Assembly (NCBI GenBank): GCA_963969345.1
Contig: OZ017770.1
Coordinates: 381,246-445,245 of the forward strand
Direction: 5' to 3'
DNA from: Turbatrix aceti
Lineage: Eukaryota; Nematoda; Chromadorea; Rhabditida; Panagrolaimidae
DNA: 64,000 nt
A program made the translations under genes and the position numbers. Every line of letters starts with the position of its first letter. Positions within the stretch are counted from its first letter, which is position 1. Shown here piece after piece: positions 24,937 through 34,820 of this stretch. A model generated the notes under the pieces. It was not told where the DNA came from. It saw nothing but the letters and a program-made list of their open reading frames with translations, and did no database searches.

Positions 24937-26401
24937 TGTTTTATTTGTTGGACTAACTTGAAGAAATTTTAATTTATTTCGGAGAGTATGTCGTATGCAC
25001 GATAAAAAACACAATGGAAAGAATGGATTAATTTCATTATTGCATGATTGCACAACATATTTTTTTAATCAATTGTAGTTTTGTGAAAATTGCATATTGA
25101 GTTTTTAACAAGATGAGTCAAATCGCGTAAAAGTCAGACGCATACGGTGAACTCTTGGTTAAAGTTTCTATCTAAATGCGTCGTATCCTGACAAAAAAAG
25201 TGGGTCAGGAAAGATCTATGCATTTTTCATTCTTGCAATTCACGCAGCTGATGTATTGCGGTTCTGGATATTGTCGATCGGGATGAACAAAAACTCTCGC
25301 CTTTTCGCGCGGCTTGTTTTGTTCCCTTTACGCGCGATTTTATCACTTCGTATGATAACATGATACATGATAACTTTCAAGTAGTTTTCATTTTCGCTTA
25401 CAATCATTTTCGGTTTCACTTTTTGTCTCACGACTTGCCCGTAATGGTGCCGCAATACATGTCGAATGTCTTGTTGCTCACTTTTGTAAACATGTCGTTG
25501 TCTTTTTTTATATAACAACCCATTTGTAAACGTGGGCACGCTGATCATTTCTTCCTTCTTTTTTTGCAATTTTTTATTTGCTGTAACATTTTTTGCATGT
25601 ATTAGGGGGATTTACCAGTTTCATGCGTTTCGTATTTAAGACTTAGGGATGTTTTCTTGCTGTGAATGACGAGTTTTTCATAAATCCCGTTGTTTTTGAA
25701 TTGTCTTGGATAAGGCGGAAAACAAGTTTTCGAGTGTTTGTGGTTTTTGGTATAGTAGGGCTATAATGAAGATGTACCGCTTAAATTCGAGTTGAAAATC
25801 AAACTTTATACGTATCGATGGCCTTACGTGGGGGCGCAACACTTCGCTTCAATCCGGTTTTAAACAGGATCGTTGTGCGAAGGATAGACAACTCAACATC
25901 CGAGGAATAGTGGTCAGTTTTGTCGATAACTTTGTGCGTCAGTGATTTAGGGTTTCTGCATCTCTCTTTTAGCCTTTTTTGTCGGCAAGTTATCTCAAAC
26001 TTTTTAAAAACGCGTTTTGTTATTACTGATGATCATCATCTCCGACAAAATTGTAAACATGGTTTTTTGCAGTGTTCGAGAATGGATCAAGTTTCTTACC
26101 CTATTTTTTATAAGATTAGGGGGAGGATATCCCTACTTTTCAAGCCATTATGGCATGTCTCAGGTGTATGCCAAAAAGCAACATTGATCAGGAGTACCAT
26201 GTCGGTGTCATTATGATACGCTCGCTATAAGGAAGAAATAGTTGTGCGTATGCGCAGTCACATTTTTCTATTTCGCCGTGTTGCCTGCGTATACCTCGTT
26301 TGTTGAGGCGCATTTATAAAGTACGTTCTCTCATTTTTCAGGAGTGCTTACGACGCATTTGGCCTCAGCATCGTAACCGTGACCTCGACGACAGACACAT
26401 A
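24937..26401. other. Intergenic region between COG7 and FATP gene
   Basis: About 1.5 kb, T-rich on the plus strand. It holds a minus-strand basic open frame (25240-25569) of uncertain reality and a splice acceptor (TTTTTCAG ending at 26341) 60 nt upstream of the FATP start. Confidence 0.45.
25240..25569 (-). CDS. Small basic ORF, unrecognised
   Basis: The open frame is 109 codons, with the first in-frame ATG eight codons in. The predicted product is strongly basic, with no signal peptide, membrane segment or known motif. Codon use is not obviously coding, and no acceptor precedes the ATG. It could be a single-exon gene or chance. Confidence 0.2.
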   Translation of the reverse strand: MQKKKEEMISVPTFTNGLLYKKRQRHVYKSEQQDIRHVLRHHYGQVVRQKVKPKMIVSENENYLKVIMYHVIIRSDKIARKGNKTSRAKRREFLFIPIDNIQNRNTSAA

Positions 26402-28816
26402 ATGGGGTTCCGAATTGAGTCAATATCGTCGGAATACGTGGCATCGGTAACCCTCGTCTGTGCCATTTTATTGTATAATCACATTTCATTTATCGACTTT
26501 TTTGGTCTCGTGTTAGCCGCGTGGATTGCTTTTCGTTACGGAGACTTTATTTATCGATCTTATTTAACCCTCAATCGCGACCTCACTGGCCTAGTGCTAT
26601 TGTTGAGGGTCAAGTTTGATCTCAATTGGCGCCTCAGAGAAAACAGAGGGATTCATGAACTTTTTCTGGATGTTGTTAAAGCACATCGGCATAAAACAGC
26701 AATAATAGATGTCAAAAGCGGTCGATCGTTGACCTTCGATGAATTCAATCGACTTGCTAACGGGTTTGCAAACTATTTTCGGGTTTGTTTTTTTCAAAAT
26801 TTATTTGTCAACAAGTTTTGATTATTGTAGCAAAATGGTTACAAGAAGGGCGATGTTGTTGCTCTTTTTCTGGAAAACAGTATCGAATTTGTAGCCGCAT
26901 GGGTTGGCTTGGCAAAAATTGGTGTTGTCACGGCTTGGATTAATTCTAATCTCAAAATGGAGCCGCTTGCTCATTGCGTGTTGACATCTAGTGCAAAAGC
27001 AATCATCACATCGGTCACCCTTTCTGATGGTATACTTTTTTTTTACTCTCATTCGTACTGTTATTTTACATTACAGTTTTGTGCGAAGCCGAAACTGCAA
27101 ACCTTTTTCAAAATACCACATTCGAAAGATTTTGTTATGGAAGTTCATCAAAGAATTTTATTGATCTTTCCGAGAAAATGAACAGCAACTTGGATAAACT
27201 ATCCCGTGAACCGGAAAAAGATCCCAACGTAGATTTTCGCAGTGTGTTGTGCTTTATCTACACAAGCGGAACAACCGGTCTACCAAAGGCTGCCGTAATG
27301 AAGCATTTTCGATATTACTCAATGGTGATGGGATCCGCAAAGTCTTTTGGGATTTACGCAACTGATCGCATTTATATTTCAATGCCATTATATCACACGT
27401 CAGCAGGCATCATTGGAATCGGTCAAATGTTATTGACGGGTAGTACTTGCATTGTGAGAGAAAAGTTCTCAGCGAGCAACTTTTGGAAGGACTGCGTTAA
27501 GTACAAGTGCACAGTAAGTCAGTACATCGGCGAGATTTGCCGCTACCTCCTTGCTCAGCCGCGTATCCCAGAAGAATCACAGCACCAAGTTCGCCTCATA
27601 TACGGAAACGGTTTGCGCCAGGAGATTTGGGAAGACTTTGTTAACAGGTTTCACGTTCGCGTTGGCGAGCTCTATGGATCAACAGAGGGAACGTCAAATT
27701 TGGGTAGGCGGATTGAAAAAGAAAAATTATAAAATAACTAGCTCTTGTTTTGCAGTTAATATCGACGGAAAAGTTGGTGCATGCGGTTTTCTGCCCATTT
27801 CACCACTTACCAAAAAAATGCATCCGGTGAGACTGGTCAAAATCGACGAAAGCACAGGAGAAGTAATTAGACGAAACGATGGCCTCTGTATCCCTTGCAG
27901 TCCTGGTGAAACTGGCGCAATGGTTTCGACGATTCGAAAAAACAATCCTCTTCTCATGTTCGAAGGATATCTAAATAAGAACGAAACAAGCAAGAAGGTC
28001 ATCTGCAATGTCTTTCAACCAGGCGATCGTGCTTTTCTTACAGGTCATTTTTTTGTTATTATCGAAAAAATGGTAATTAATTTTTTTTTCTTTTGTAGGC
28101 GACATTTTGCACTGGGATCGTCTCGGATACGTGTACTTTAAGGATCGTACAGGTGACACTTTTCGATGGAAGGGAGAAAATGTCAGCACCACCGAGGTCG
28201 AAGCAGTTCTCATGCCACTCAAATCGGTGGCAGATGTAACCGTTTACGGAGTGCAAATTCCCAGTCAGTTTTTTTGACCACAACAATGAAACAATTATGC
28301 ACGTTTTTTTTTCCAATTTCAGATACGGAAGGTAGAGCTGGCATGGCGGCGATAGTAAAATCCAAAAAGACAGCAGCAACTGACGAGGTAATCTTATCTT
28401 CTGTTTACATGCACTACTTTTCAAAACTTTTACTATCGTTATTCATCTTTTTTTTCTCCAGGAATTCATCCAGGAAATAGGCGCACGATTGTTTTGCTAT
28501 CTTCCACCCTACGCCATTCCCGTTTTTGTTCGTCTATGCTCCAGCGTTGATCGAACAGGTAAGAAAGGTGTCTGACTAATTAGCCGACATTTGACCGACT
28601 AACCAAATCGAACGAAGCATGATCAATCATTATTTTTCATCATATAATTTTCGGATTTCAGGAACATTCAAACTCGTCAAAACATATCTGCAACAAACGT
28701 CGTATAACACAACAGATCCTATCTACGTATGGTCTCAGACTGCTAAGAAATACATCGAGTTTACATCTGTGCAGAAGGACAGGCTCAATGCGGGTGAAGA
28801 CATAATCCATAAATAA
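26402..28816 (+). CDS. Long-chain fatty acid transport protein / very-long-chain acyl-CoA synthetase (SLC27A, FATP4-like)
   Basis: Membrane-bound enzyme that activates fatty acids with ATP and CoA, driving uptake. Eight exons (26402-26782, 26831-27029, 27077-27703, 27756-28043, 28099-28263, 28323-28387, 28462-28558 and 28662-28816) close to 658 aa. An N-terminal hydrophobic region (about residues 20-45) anchors the protein. The AMP-binding P-loop is [16 protein letters not shown]. The FATP signature follows as [33 protein letters not shown] and [16 protein letters not shown]. The tail [15 protein letters not shown] is also typical of FATP proteins. C. elegans relatives are acs-20 and acs-22. 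The ATG at 26402 is chosen because an acceptor sits 60 nt upstream and homologous sequence begins there. An AATAAA at 29281 would end the transcript about 110 nt before the next gene. Confidence 0.93.
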
Positions 28817-29391
28817 TCAAACTTCGTGCAGCACAGAGAATAACAACTGGAACGTAGATAAAGTTGTGGTTTTGTAGTGTGAACTCACTGGATTATCGAT
28901 TGAACACGCCTGTAGCTTTCTCTTATACAAAAATTATCAGTCGTTGCCAATCTTGTTTTGACTTGTTTGCTTATAACTACTTTGACACAGAAAAAATCCG
29001 CCTTATTGTATCGCTTACCTGTTACTTCCATACTAACTGTAAATCGTATTTTGTAGTTTTGATTCTTTTTGACATAATTTTTAACAGAGAGCATAGAAGC
29101 AAACACTTTTTTTTGCGGGTAATCTTTGTTTTCTCTAGCAATAAGGCTTCCAATGTTATTATGTTTCTTGTGATCAGAAGTAAATGCAATGTTGTGCGTA
29201 TTGCGTGTTTGTTGTTGATAGTTCATCTTCAATAACGGGAAATTCTTGTACCTTAAAGCACACCTTCTAAAGAAAAGTTTAATAAAGAGCCAGTTCGGGA
29301 CTCAGTTGTTGTCAGTACTTCTTCAAGGAGAGTAGAGCGCGCGCCGATGATGTAACTAGGAAACTTTTTGCATCATTAAATTTGTTTTCAG
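28817..29391. other. FATP 3' UTR and intercistronic spacer
   Basis: AT-rich, non-coding DNA. The first clear AATAAA after the FATP stop is at 29281-29286. About 105 nt further on, a polypyrimidine acceptor (TTTGTTTTCAG) ends exactly at 29391, immediately before the next ATG. This layout matches the spacing between genes in nematode operons. Confidence 0.55.
29281..29286 (+). terminator. Poly(A) signal AATAAA (FATP gene)
   Basis: Canonical hexamer 465 nt after the FATP stop codon and upstream of the selenium-binding-protein gene. Confidence 0.5.
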
Positions 29392-30893
29392 ATGGCTTCA
29401 AAGTGCGTTTCAAAGTGTGCTTCAAAGTGTGGGTACAAAGGCCCGGGCTATGCTTCGCCCAGTGACGCTATCAAGGGTCCAAAAGAAAAACTTCTTTATG
29501 TTACGTGTGCGAGCGCGGAGCCCGATAAGACGGCCGATGTTCTGGCTGTTGTCGACGTAGATCCGGAGAGCCAGACTTATTCGAAAATCGTTTCGAAGCT
29601 GTTTCTTCCCAATCTTGGTGATGAGGTTCATCACATGGGCTGGAACGCTTGTTCATCGTGTTTTGGCTGCGCAGGTATTAAAAGAAGTCATCTCGTCTTA
29701 CCATGCCTCAACTCCTCCCGAATTTATATAATCAATGTGGAAGATCCGAAAAATCTGAAAATAACCAGGACGATTGAGCCGGAAGAACTGAAAGCTGTTG
29801 ACACCAGCTTTCCTCATACAATTCACTGCTTGCCTGATGGCATTATGGTGAGCACTCTGGGAGACGCCAATGGCAACAACAAGGGAGATTTCATCCTCAT
29901 CGACAACGCAACCTTCAAAGTCAAGGCAACCTGGGGTGAAAAAGTGACTTTTGGCTATGATTTTTGGTATCAGCCACGAATCAACCTTATGATCAGTACT
30001 GAGTGGGGAACGCCTAACAAATTAAGAAACGGGTTCAATCCAGAAGATGTCAAAGCCGGAGACTACGGAAACCACGTCAACGTTTACAATTGGAAAGAAA
30101 AAAAGGTTATTCAAAAAATTGTGCTCGAAGGGCCCCAAGGATTCATACCACTTGAGGTGCGTTTCAAACATGAGCCCAGCTCGCCTCATGCGTTCGCAGC
30201 CACAGCACTGGGATCAACGCTCTACCATTTTCACCAACCAGATGTTAACACCGAAAAACTAGACCATCGAGTGGCAGTTAGTATTCCACCCAAAAAAGTC
30301 AAAAATTGGGCTCTCGACTCAATGCCCGCTCTCATCACGGACATCGTAATTTCTATGGACGACAACTACATCTTTCTATCGTGTTGGCTACATGGTGATA
30401 TTCGGATGTACGATATAAGCGACCCATTCAATGTCAAACTGGTTGGTCAGGTGTTTATCGGAGGCAGTATTCACAAAGAAAGTGGCATTGTTGTTCTAGA
30501 AGATAGCGAGCTCAATGTAAGTGAGCCATTTTACGATGCATTGTTTTTATCCATTTTTTGCAGTCACAACCGGATCTGCTCTATGTCAATGGAAAAAAAA
30601 TTGACGGGGGACCACAAATGCTGCAGATCAGCCTTGACGGAAAGCGACTTTACGTTACGACATCGTTATACAGGACCTGGGACAAGCAGTTCTATCCTGA
30701 TCTGATTAAAAACGGTGCAGTTCTTTTGAAAATCGACGTAGAAAACGATCCAGCGGCGCAGTTGAAGAATCGGCTTTCGCTTGACACAAATTTTTACGTC
30801 AATATCACTGAACAAATTGGAAGCAGTGTCCCCTACCTCGCGCATGAAATGCGCTACCCCGGAGGAGATTGCACTTCGGACATTTGGCTTTGA
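29392..30893 (+). CDS. Selenium-binding protein 1 / methanethiol oxidase
   Basis: Two exons (29392-30516 and 30564-30893, intron 47 nt) encode 484 aa, slightly longer than the 472-aa human SELENBP1. Family landmarks run the full length: [118 protein letters not shown] and the terminal [11 protein letters not shown]. The enzyme oxidises methanethiol to formaldehyde, hydrogen peroxide and hydrogen sulfide, and is a predicted beta-propeller with metal-binding His and Cys residues. The N-terminus carries a tandem triplication of a Ser-Lys-Cys unit not found in the human protein. A splice acceptor abuts the ATG. Confidence 0.95.
29395..29430 (+). repeat. Three tandem 12-bp units encoding (A/V)SKC
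   Basis: GCTTCAAAGTGC, GTTTCAAAGTGT and GCTTCAAAGTGT follow the ATG directly and encode [12 protein letters not shown]. The human protein has a single TKC at this place. Confidence 0.9.
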
Positions 30894-30931
30894 AAATCTG
30901 TATCGTAAAATAGAGTAAAACTGTACTGAAG

Positions 30932-30937
30932 AATAAA
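30932..30937 (+). terminator. Poly(A) signal AATAAA (selenium-binding-protein gene)
   Basis: AATAAA lies 39 nt after the stop codon, the normal distance for a short nematode 3' UTR. Confidence 0.65.
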
Positions 30938-31155
30938 TAAAATGGTAAATTGACTCACCCAGTGCTTATTGAGGAGCATCAACATGAGTGACAAAAAAGG
31001 ACAACTGTGCTCTCATAGTGTTCTCCAAACACATAACCTTCAACAAACGTGGCAACCACCGCTTTTTCACGTTTCGCTCACTGTTCATTCTCTTATCAAC
31101 AGCTTATCGTGTGTAAACGTATCCTGTTGTGGTTCCCGATTCATCATACAAATCA

Positions 31156-32393
31156 ATGTCGACTATAACTTCAAAAACAGGCACGGGTATTCAGCGATAT
31201 GGCAACATTATCGCAGCTGTGTCTTCTTACTGGTAAGTTATTCAAAGCTTTCCGCAATCTCGCGTTATTCTCAAAGTTTTTAGGCTTTGCTCTATCGGCT
31301 TGGTTTTCCTTAATAAGTACCTGCTAAGCAGTCCAAGTCTCAAGGTTGGTTTCAGCGTTTCATGTTCACGTTTTTTTTAACGGTTTCAGTTGGATGCTCC
31401 GTTGTTTGTTACATGGTACCAATGTGTTTGCACCGTGGCTTTGTGCTACTTCTGCTCGACCATGGCTAAGCTGTTTCCCACCGCAATATCATTCCCAAAG
31501 ATTACGTTTGATCACCGTGTTAGCCGCGAAGTCCTGCCGTTGTCCTTTGTCTTTGTTGGCATGATCGTATTCAACAATCTTTGTCTGAAATATGTCGGTG
31601 TTTCTTTCTACTACGTGGGAAGATCATTGACAACAGTTTTTAACGTCATTTGTTCCTATCTTATTTTGGGACAGACGACCAACTTCAAGGCTATCCTCTG
31701 CTGCGTGCTAATTATCTTCGGCTTCTTCTTGGGTGTTGATCAGGAAGATGTCGTCGGTGAGTAAAAAGTAATGCATATCTTGAATAATATTTTATATTAC
31801 AGGCTCCCTGTCGGTATTTGGTGTTATTTGCGGTGTTCTGGCATCTTTATTTGTTGCACTGAACGCGATCTACACACGTCGAGGTTTGACAGTTGTTGGC
31901 GACTCAATCTGGCATCTGACGTTGTACAACAACGTTAACGCCGTCGTTCTCTTTCTTCCCCTAATGCTATTTTCCGGAGAGATTGGCCAGGTGGCTTATT
32001 TTGACAGCATTACGTCGGTCTACTTCTGGACTGTAATGAGCATCACGGGATTCTTTGGTTTTATTATGGGTTATGTTACCGGATGGCAGATTCAAGCGAC
32101 TTCTCCTTTGACGCACAACATCTCAGGTACCGCCAAGGCTGCTGCTCAGACTCTTATTGCCGTTGGTTACTGGCAGGAAACCAAGTCTCTACTTTGGTGG
32201 ATGAGTAACTTGGTCGTCCTTATTGGCTCTGCTTGCTACGCACGAGTCCAGCAGCTGGTCTGTTAATTCACCAATTTTGACTTCCTGTTAACTGATAGTC
32301 TTACAGGAAATGGCTCGCAAATTTCAAGAAAATAAGACCAACACGCTCGACCGCCAGAACTTGCTTCGAACTTCCAACGAAGAAGAGGCCTGA
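31156..32393 (+). CDS. GDP-fucose transporter 1 (SLC35C1-like)
   Basis: Golgi antiporter that imports GDP-fucose in exchange for GMP to supply fucosyltransferases. Five exons (31156-31232, 31284-31344, 31390-31756, 31803-32257 and 32307-32393) close to 348 aa; human SLC35C1 is 364 aa. Near-diagnostic motifs are [73 protein letters not shown] and [12 protein letters not shown]. About ten TM segments are visible. It follows the selenium-binding-protein gene on the same strand, with 262 bp between stop and start, so it may be the third cistron of an operon. A good acceptor (TATCAACAG) lies about 50 nt upstream of the ATG. Confidence 0.95.
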
Positions 32394-32688
32394 GTTTCTT
32401 CGCATTTTTGCGCGGTCAATAAGGGCATAAATCTGTATTTTATTTGCCTTCGGGTAAGGGTTTGTTCATTTGGTCTAATAATAATTTTTTTCGGGAATTT
32501 TGTTTTGCGTAATAGATAGTTATTTATTAATTATTAAGTGACCAGTTACCTAATAAGATAAATGTGTTTCATTTTTTTAACGTCATCTTTGAAACATTTT
32601 TATAGAGCAATTCACGGATGACATTCGGTTGTTAGTTGTACCCGGAAGAAATTACGATGCTGAGATTTTGATGCTAAGCGACTGCCGA

Positions 32689-34158
32689 TTACCCACTAAT
32701 CGAAGCTGTCGTGATGGTGTCTTTACCGGCAATTGGAAGATAAGCAACCATGTTGACGATGCGCACAGCGCGAGTTCCTTTTTTCTCTGCTAATAGGTTG
32801 AGGCCTTCGAAGTTTATGCAAGGCAAAAAGCGCAGCATGTAGTTGACACCCTCATGTATGCGTTTGTTCTGGCAATAGTAGATGAAAGGATTAACTACAG
32901 AGTGAAACATGGCTATCGTATGCGACATCCACCAGATGTACAGAATGTATGGATGAGATGCGATGGATGGGTCATAACTGAGGAGAATATTCATGAGAAT
33001 GTTTTGCGGTGCCCAGCAACCCGCATACAGAGCACTCACGAGGAGCACCATTGGAATTAGCTATAATCGACAGTGAAGGTTACTATTCTTGGGATAAAAA
33101 ATAGTTACTTTTTTCACAGATTCATGTCTTCCCTGAATGACGCATCTCGTACTAGATGTCCGGTCTGCTCCCGGAACTTTGCTGTTCCACATCTTAAGGC
33201 CGATGAAGGTATATGTCAGGATAAGAACCAGTAGCGGCAATAGGTATTGAAGCGCAAAAACGACAATAGTGTACGAATGCATAATTTTGTTTTCGTCTCC
33301 AAGAAAGCTCAGTAGCTTCCAATTTTCTGTACAGACAATCGTATTGGATCCTGTATACTGTTGCGTCTGTAAAAAACTTTTTAAAGTCAAGAATTTAATA
33401 GCAGAAAAATATTACGTGATTAATGTAGAAAAGTGGCAGTGCCATGCATACGGAGAAACCCCAAGTCACCAGAATCATGTAAAAAGCTTTCCTCTGAGTA
33501 AGTCGAAGCCACGGCGTCATCACAAACATGATAGCCATGAAACGATCAAAGCTATAATAAAAAAGTTGTAGTGAATTAACAAAATTTATATTTTAAAGAG
33601 TAGCTTGTGAAATAGGAAACCAAGAAGAAAGGCAAGGAACTAACCTTATTGCGACCAAAGTCCATGAGCTGAGAAAAACAGCAGTGGCCTGGAAGAAGTT
33701 AAAAAATTTGCATAAGACTGCCCCAAAGAGCCATCGTTGATCATCAAAAATTATAACGTGCCAATAGCTAAAAGGCATGCAGATGATGCTAATCATCAAA
33801 TCTGAAAAAACAAAAACAATAATTTGTTTGATGCAATATTAAGTTACCTGCTACCGCAAGGTTTAGTATAAGGTAGTTTGTAGCAGTACGAAGTCGACGA
33901 AAGTATACAATAACGAGAACAATAAGGGAGTTTCCAATAAATGCTATGATGCTAAGAATACTGTACAACACAATTGCCAATATCTATAAAAAAGTTTATA
34001 GAACACAATTTAACACTCGTATCAGTTCGTTAACGTTATTGACAACTTACACGGCAAGAAAAGCACAAGTGATGGATGACGACTTCTTCAGTAGCATTTT
34101 TGTTATCGTTGTCAGCTAACGTTGATAATGATGCGTTCCATGTCGAATTATTTGACAT
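32689..34158 (-). CDS. Rhodopsin-family peptide GPCR (NPY/RYamide receptor-like)
   Basis: Seven-TM receptor for an unknown ligand, probably a neuropeptide. Six exons (34051-34158, 33848-33983, 33645-33801, 33416-33551, 33109-33366 and 32689-33060) close to 388 aa. The N-terminus has three N-glycosylation sites (NNS, NAS, NAT). TM1 carries GNSLIVLVIV, TM2 LNLAVADLMIS and TM3 a Cys in VLCKFFNFFQA. The DRY position reads FDRFMAI. TM6 is LVSALYAGCWAPQNIL and TM7 ends NPFIYYCQN, the NPxxY variant common in peptide receptors. TM spacing and these motifs place it in the neuropeptide Y/F-RYamide neighbourhood, but a subfamily assignment needs alignment. The C-terminal tail is about 80 aa and has one Cys soon after helix 8. 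Confidence 0.85.
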
Positions 34159-34788
34159 GGTGCCTCCTTTAAACCTTCGTTATTGCATTTAAAAACGGAG
34201 GGAACAGTGTTTAAACGGGCAAACAGAAGGCGGAACACGGAACACAGCAACAGGCTTGGGAGACAAACTACAGAAATAAAACAAAAGCACGACAAATGGG
34301 AAATCCTGTACTGTCCTTATGCGTATCACGCATTCCCGGCACGTTTTTAACACACAAACCAAATAATGAAAAGAACATCCGAGTGTTTAGCAATAAAATA
34401 AAAGAACTTTTTCAGGAAGACATCTATTTGACAGTCTGTGGTATTCAAATGTGTCAACTTGGTGTAAAAAGGGTGCAACTAATTATGTACAGCGAAAAAA
34501 CAAATTTGCATTTGATTTTTTTATAGCATTACAATCAGCTGAAGAGAGTGTTGTAATCGCTGCGCAATTTACGTGGTTTTAGTTTTTAGCTTCGTGCCAA
34601 TATGCATATACACATGGTGTCCATAATTAGCCTACTGTCTTGTATATATATTCTCATCAAGGTTCAAAAAACACCAAAATACGTCACTCATTCACAAAGC
34701 AATGCCCAAAGTTTTCATGAACGTGCGAAACAGGCACTAAAATCAAGCAACTTCCAAAGATTAAAAAAATACATTAATAATTTTTAAA

Positions 34789-34820
34789 TAACTTTTTTCA
34801 AAACTTTTTTCAAAACTTTT
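34789..34820. repeat. Short tandem repeat (12-bp period)
   Basis: About two and a half copies of a 12-bp unit (AACTTTTTTCAA) in AT-rich intergenic DNA. Confidence 0.6.
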
